Assembly (NCBI RefSeq): GCF_024178165.1
Contig: NZ_JAMZIE010000002.1
Span: 310,001 to 374,000, forward strand
From: Halohasta salina
Lineage (GTDB): Archaea > Halobacteriota > Halobacteria > Halobacteriales > Haloferacaceae
Length of the DNA: 64,000 nt
Direction: 5' to 3'
Shown here: positions 60,074 to 64,000 of the stretch, piece by piece
How the letters are laid out: each line of letters starts with the position of its first letter
Numbering within the stretch: position 1 is the stretch's first letter
The notes under the pieces: generated by a model
Databases searched by the model: none
What the model was told of the DNA's origin: nothing
Seen by the model: only the letters and a program-made list of their open reading frames with translations
Translations under genes and position numbers: made by a program

Positions 60074-62842
60074 TCAGGCGTTCAGCACGCCGCGGAGGAT
60101 CTCGGGGGCGTCGTCGAGAGCATCGTCGAGGGCGTCGACGTTCGGTCCCCCTCCTTGGGCGAAGTCCGGCGGGCCGCCACCGCCGCCGCCGACCTTGCCC
60201 GCGAGTTCGCCGACGACCTCGCCGGCGTTGATGCCCGCATCGTCCGGGACACCGACGACGAACACCGCGCTGCCGCCCTCGCCGCTGCCGAGGACCGCAA
60301 TCGTGCCGTCGTCGACGAGGGCGTTGGCAGTCGCGCGGAGTTCACTCACGTCGGCGTCGAGCCGCTGGACGACTGCCGACTGGTCGCCGACCGCGATTTC
60401 GTCGGCCTCTGCGGCGGCGCGGGCCTCCGCGAGTTCGTCCTTCAGTCGGTCGATCTGCTTGCCGCGTTCCTTCCACTCGGTGAAGAACCGCTCGGCGGTC
60501 TCGGGAACCTCTTGTGGGTTCACATCGAGCACGTCGGCGGCCTCGTACAGCGCGTCCTCGGTGCGCTGGGTCGACTCGATGGCCGCCGCGCCCGCCGCGA
60601 AGACGAGCCGTTCGACGCCGTCCTGAACGGGCTCGGTTTTCAGCACCTTGATCGCACCGACCTTGCCGGTCCGGGCGACGTGGGTGCCTCCGCAGGCCTG
60701 CACGTCGTCGCCGATGTGAATGAGCCGGATGTTGGTTCCCGGCGGAATCCCGCCCTGATAGAGGTCGAAGCCGTGTTCCTCCTGAGCGTCGTTGCGGTGT
60801 GGCCACTCCTGTCGGACCGAGATATCTTCCCGTACCATCTCGTTGGCGATGCGTTCGATCTCCCGGACGTCCTCGCGGGTGATCCGCTCGTAGTGGCGCA
60901 CGTCGAGCCGCGAGGAGTCGACGCCCTTCTGGGCGCCGGCCTGCCGGATGTGGTCGCCCAACACCTGCCGGGTCGCGTGGCCGATGATGTGGGTCGCCGT
61001 GTGGTGGGCCATCAGTCGGCGGCGGCGCTCGGCGTCGACCTGCCCGCGGACGAACTCGCCTTTGCCGGGGTCCCGATCCGTCCGGTGGAGGACGATGCCG
61101 TCTTCGATCTGGACGTCGGTCACCTCGGCGGTGGTCTCCTCGCTGGCCAGCGTCCCGTGGTCGGCGGGCTGACCGCCGCCTTCGGGGTAGAACATCGTCT
61201 GATCGAGCACGACGTCGTACCCCTCCTCGGCCTCGAAGACGTCGAGAACGACCGCCTCGAACTCCATGCGGTCTTGGTTCTCGTAGTAGAGTTTGTCCGT
61301 CTCGGGGAGGTCACCGAGTCGCTCGTCACGCTCGGCGTCGACCGCCGCCCCGCCGGCGTCGTCGTGGCGCGCGGCGACGAGCGAGTAGAAGTCGTCGGGG
61401 ATCTCGACAGCGGCGTCGCGTTCGGCGGCGATCTCGGCGACCATATCCGGCTGGATGCCGTGGGAGTCGTAGAGTTCGATCAGCTGGTCGACCGGGATCG
61501 GCTCGTCAGTGTCGGCGTACTCCGCGGCCAACTGTTCGACCTTTCGGGAGCCTCGTTCGAGCGTCTCGCGGTATTTGGCCTCCTCAGTCCGGACGATGTC
61601 GCGGATCGTATCGCGGTTGTCGTACTCTAGTCGTTTGGCCTGCATGTCGACGAGTTCGTCGAGCGGCGCGTCGACGCCGACGTTGTCGACGAGTCGCTTG
61701 GTGCGCCGGAGCACCATCCGGGCGAGGTAGCCCGTCCCGACGTTCGAAGGGACGATCCCGTCGCCGAACATGTAGGCGAGGGCTCGGCAGTGGTCGGCAA
61801 TCGCGTAGATGTCCTCCAGTGGCTCCATGAGGTCGGTGAGGTGGTCGACCGAGACATCGAGTCGGTCGGCGATTTCGCCTCGCGCCGTCTCCATGTCCTC
61901 GGCCTCGTCGATATCCATGTGGCCCGCGAGTTTGGCGGTCCGGTGGATCAACTCGGCCTCCTCGTCTGTGTGCTCGATTCCGGCGTGTTCTTTGAGGAAG
62001 GCGATCATCTCGGGGTAGACCGCCTCGTAGACCGTTGGGGTCCCTTGGCTCATCCACGTCCAGCGTTCGAGCCCGTAGCCGGTGTCGACGATGTAGGTGT
62101 CCATCGGGCTGTACCGGTTGCCGTCCTTCATTTCGTACTCGCCGTCGGGGTCCTGCTCCATCGACATGAAGACGAGCGTGGCCAACTCCGCGCCCTTGTA
62201 GATGACCTCGATGGCGGGCCCGGCGTTGCCGCCGCCGACCCACGGATCCTCGATGTAGGTGATCTCCTCTAAGTCGGCGCCGAGGGACTCGAAGAGGCCG
62301 TCGCAGTATTCGACGGTTTCGTCCTTCCAGTAGACCTCGCCCTCGTAGGCGTACTCCTCGTCGGCGTCCTCGCGAGTGTTGAACGCGTGGTGGGCCATCA
62401 TCTCGAAGGCCATCGTGTGTCGACCGGTCTTGCCGACGTTGTCGATGTCCTGCATCCGGATACAGGGCTGGCTGATCGTCAGTGGGTTGGCCGGCGGCGG
62501 CGTCTGACCGCTGGTGACCAGCGGCTGGAAGTCGTAGATAGAGGCTTGGGTCAACAGCACGTCGTCCCGCCAGCGGTTGGCAGCGACCGGGTAGGGGTCG
62601 ATGCGCTCGTGGTCGTGGTCTTCGAAGTACGAGAGGAACGCCTCGCGCATCTCTTCGAGGGTGTACTCCTCGTCGAAGCTTTGGTCGTCGATAAAGCGAT
62701 AGTCCTCGCACGGCGGCTCACCGCAGAGTTCGCGGTCGTGGTCGCGCGTCCAGAAGTGGGCTCCGCACGACGAACACTCCCGGCGCACGAAGTCCTCGGC
62801 CTCGAAGTAGTCGAGACGGTACTCCTGCTCTAGGCTACTCAT
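60074..62842 (-). CDS. alaS: Alanyl-tRNA synthetase (archaeal type)
   Basis: 922 residues from the ATG at 62842 (six codons more are open). The archaeal form: an N-terminal zinc ribbon ([23 protein letters not shown]), class II aminoacylation core ([25 protein letters not shown]-like region), tRNA-binding middle, editing domain with [11 protein letters not shown] and [10 protein letters not shown], and an oligomerisation tail ending [15 protein letters not shown]. It charges tRNA-Ala and clears Ser-tRNA-Ala. It is divergent from the aminopeptidase gene. Confidence 0.97.
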   Translation of the reverse strand: MSSLEQEYRLDYFEAEDFVRRECSSCGAHFWTRDHDRELCGEPPCEDYRFIDDQSFDEEYTLEEMREAFLSYFEDHDHERIDPYPVAANRWRDDVLLTQASIYDFQPLVTSGQTPPPANPLTISQPCIRMQDIDNVGKTGRHTMAFEMMAHHAFNTREDADEEYAYEGEVYWKDETVEYCDGLFESLGADLEEITYIEDPWVGGGNAGPAIEVIYKGAELATLVFMSMEQDPDGEYEMKDGNRYSPMDTYIVDTGYGLERWTWMSQGTPTVYEAVYPEMIAFLKEHAGIEHTDEEAELIHRTAKLAGHMDIDEAEDMETARGEIADRLDVSVDHLTDLMEPLEDIYAIADHCRALAYMFGDGIVPSNVGTGYLARMVLRRTKRLVDNVGVDAPLDELVDMQAKRLEYDNRDTIRDIVRTEEAKYRETLERGSRKVEQLAAEYADTDEPIPVDQLIELYDSHGIQPDMVAEIAAERDAAVEIPDDFYSLVAARHDDAGGAAVDAERDERLGDLPETDKLYYENQDRMEFEAVVLDVFEAEEGYDVVLDQTMFYPEGGGQPADHGTLASEETTAEVTDVQIEDGIVLHRTDRDPGKGEFVRGQVDAERRRRLMAHHTATHIIGHATRQVLGDHIRQAGAQKGVDSSRLDVRHYERITREDVREIERIANEMVREDISVRQEWPHRNDAQEEHGFDLYQGGIPPGTNIRLIHIGDDVQACGGTHVARTGKVGAIKVLKTEPVQDGVERLVFAAGAAAIESTQRTEDALYEAADVLDVNPQEVPETAERFFTEWKERGKQIDRLKDELAEARAAAEADEIAVGDQSAVVQRLDADVSELRATANALVDDGTIAVLGSGEGGSAVFVVGVPDDAGINAGEVVGELAGKVGGGGGGPPDFAQGGGPNVDALDDALDDAPEILRGVLNA

Positions 62843-62954
62843 TACTTTCTTGTGGCCCATGACGCTCTAAAAGCGTTCCGACGACGGGCTGACGCCGGTC
62901 GACAAACCTCCGTTAGACAACGCCTATTTCAGCCAGCAACCCGCCACACAGGGT

Positions 62955-64000
62955 ATGGACCCACGAATCCGCGAACACGCCGAGACGATCGTCGACCACT
63001 CGGTCGACATCGAGGAAGGGGATCGCGTCGTCATTCAGATGCCGGGGGAAGCCGAGGATCTGGCGGTCGCACTCCACGAACTGTGCGGCGAACGCGGCGC
63101 GATCCCGATCTGGATTGCCCACTCCGACCGGGCCTCGCGGGCGTATCTCCGCGCGGGTGGCGAGGAGTACGAAACCCCCGACCACCAGCAGGCGCTCTAC
63201 GAGGAGACCGACGCGTTCATTATCGCCCGCGGCGGCGCGAACATCACCGAGACCAGCGACGTCCCGCCCGAAAACAACGCCGCCTACCGCCGAGCCGTGA
63301 AGCCGGTCCAGGAGGAACGGCTCTCGAAACGCTGGTGTCTGACCCAGTTCCCGACCAGCGGTCACGCCCAGCTGGCAGGCATGAGCACCGAGGGCTACGA
63401 GAACTTCGTCTGGGACGCCGTGGGCCTCGACTGGGATGCCCAGCGGGAGTTTCAGGCCCAGATGGTCGACCATCTCGATGCGGCGAGCGAGATTCGGATC
63501 GTCGCCGGCGAGGAGACCGACCTGACGTTCTCTATCGAAGGCAACGAGACGCTGAACGACTACGGCGAGAAGAACTTGCCGGGTGGCGAGGTCTTCACCG
63601 CACCGGTCGCCGACAGCGTCGACGGAACGGTCTTTTTCGACGTGCCGCGCTACCGCCAAGGCCGGGAGATCGACGACGTGCGACTCGACTTCGAGGACGG
63701 CGAAGTGGTCGACTACAGCGCGGGTCGCGGCGAGGACCTCGTCGGCGAGATCCTCGAAACCGACGAGGGGGCCCGCCGCATCGGCGAGTTCGGCGTCGGG
63801 ATGAACCGCGCGATCGACCAGCCGACCTACAACATGCTGTTCGACGAAAAGATGGGTGACACGATCCACCTCGCGGTGGGGTCGGCCTACGAGGAGACCG
63901 TCGGCGAGGACAACGAGCGCAACGAGTCGGCCGAACACGTCGACATGATCGTCGACATGAGCCGGGATTCGAAAATCGAACTCGACGGCGAGATCGTGCA
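62955..64000 (+). CDS. M29 family aminopeptidase, 3'-truncated by window edge
   Basis: Open frame from the ATG at 62955 to the end of the window (about 348 codons); the stop lies beyond base 64000, so only ~20 residues are expected to be missing. The sequence runs MDPRIREHAETIVDHSVDIEEG, then EFGVGMNRAI, HLAVGSAY and HVDMIVDM, matching the M29 thermophilic aminopeptidase (AmpS/PepII) metal sites with Glu, His and Asp ligands. It removes N-terminal amino acids from peptides in the cytosol. Divergent from alaS, 112 bases apart. Confidence 0.9.
   Translation, partial: MDPRIREHAETIVDHSVDIEEGDRVVIQMPGEAEDLAVALHELCGERGAIPIWIAHSDRASRAYLRAGGEEYETPDHQQALYEETDAFIIARGGANITETSDVPPENNAAYRRAVKPVQEERLSKRWCLTQFPTSGHAQLAGMSTEGYENFVWDAVGLDWDAQREFQAQMVDHLDAASEIRIVAGEETDLTFSIEGNETLNDYGEKNLPGGEVFTAPVADSVDGTVFFDVPRYRQGREIDDVRLDFEDGEVVDYSAGRGEDLVGEILETDEGARRIGEFGVGMNRAIDQPTYNMLFDEKMGDTIHLAVGSAYEETVGEDNERNESAEHVDMIVDMSRDSKIELDGEIV

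Noticed and set aside
60000-61630. 543-codon open frame opposite the end of alaS
   Set aside because: Antisense to the conserved AlaRS editing and C-terminal domains; no own promoter or domain signal.

Overview
The window is a gene-dense piece of a haloarchaeal (class Halobacteria) chromosome. The evidence is strong GC richness, very acidic proteins, mostly leaderless-looking promoters with TTTA/TTAT-type TATA elements, and marker genes: TFB, the bacterioruberin carotenoid genes, sensory rhodopsin I with its transducer HtrI, archaeal CheF and two-domain CheC, RqcH, pelota and archaeal-type AlaRS. The genus cannot be fixed from the sequence alone. I saw no rRNA, tRNA, CRISPR array or complete insertion sequence.

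Layout. 0-13 kb: TFB (cut by the left edge), membrane proteins (DUF389, DUF3592, AI-2E family, DUF5518), a NUDIX hydrolase, an asparagine-synthase-like/PHP pair, purL, a PQQ-type beta-propeller lipoprotein and an orphan ABC ATPase with a DtxR-like dyad upstream. 13-19 kb: an SDR, then a co-directional carotenoid block (crtD-type desaturase, lyeJ, cruF, a tiny zinc-finger gene, crtB) and an HTH regulator. 19-32 kb: NDH-2, uridine phosphorylase/cytidine deaminase, small membrane proteins, a membrane-anchored HTH protein, GNAT, dodecin, USP, DUF63, an IMPase, an NAD-kinase-like protein, PhoU, CoxG-like and nitrilase-family genes. 32-33 kb holds a 650-base gene-free stretch with an AT-rich core. 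33-43 kb: acylphosphatase, phosphohexomutase, Sua5/YciO, AzlCD, a methyltransferase, geranylgeranyl reductase, a tandem CheC, DUF309, Yip1 and a catalytically degenerate RecJ/DHH protein with S1 and OB domains. 43-55 kb: a CheF protein carrying an N-terminal tyrosine-recombinase-like domain, a ZIP transporter, RqcH, class II aldolase, the htrI-sopI pair and a GAF/kinase/PAS sensor. 55-64 kb: a DUF4013 membrane protein, pelota, an OCD-family enzyme, a GDT1/UPF0016 transporter with a second DtxR-like dyad, alaS, and an M29 aminopeptidase cut by the right edge.

How the genes work together. The carotenoid block supplies the last steps to C50 bacterioruberin plus phytoene synthesis. CheC, CheF, HtrI/SRI and possibly the sensor kinase belong to taxis and light sensing; they sit within about 16 kb but are interrupted by housekeeping genes. 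RqcH and pelota are both stalled-ribosome rescue factors. Udp and Cdd form a pyrimidine salvage pair.

The most unusual object is the 711-residue CheF fusion at 43925-46060. Its first ~225 residues look like a haloarchaeal XerC/D-type integrase catalytic domain that has lost the nucleophilic Tyr and the His of the HxxR box. Two near-identical 6-4-6 dyads (before the ABC ATPase and before the GDT1 transporter) suggest a small metal regulon. A 2x20-base tandem repeat abuts the start of the carotenoid operon.
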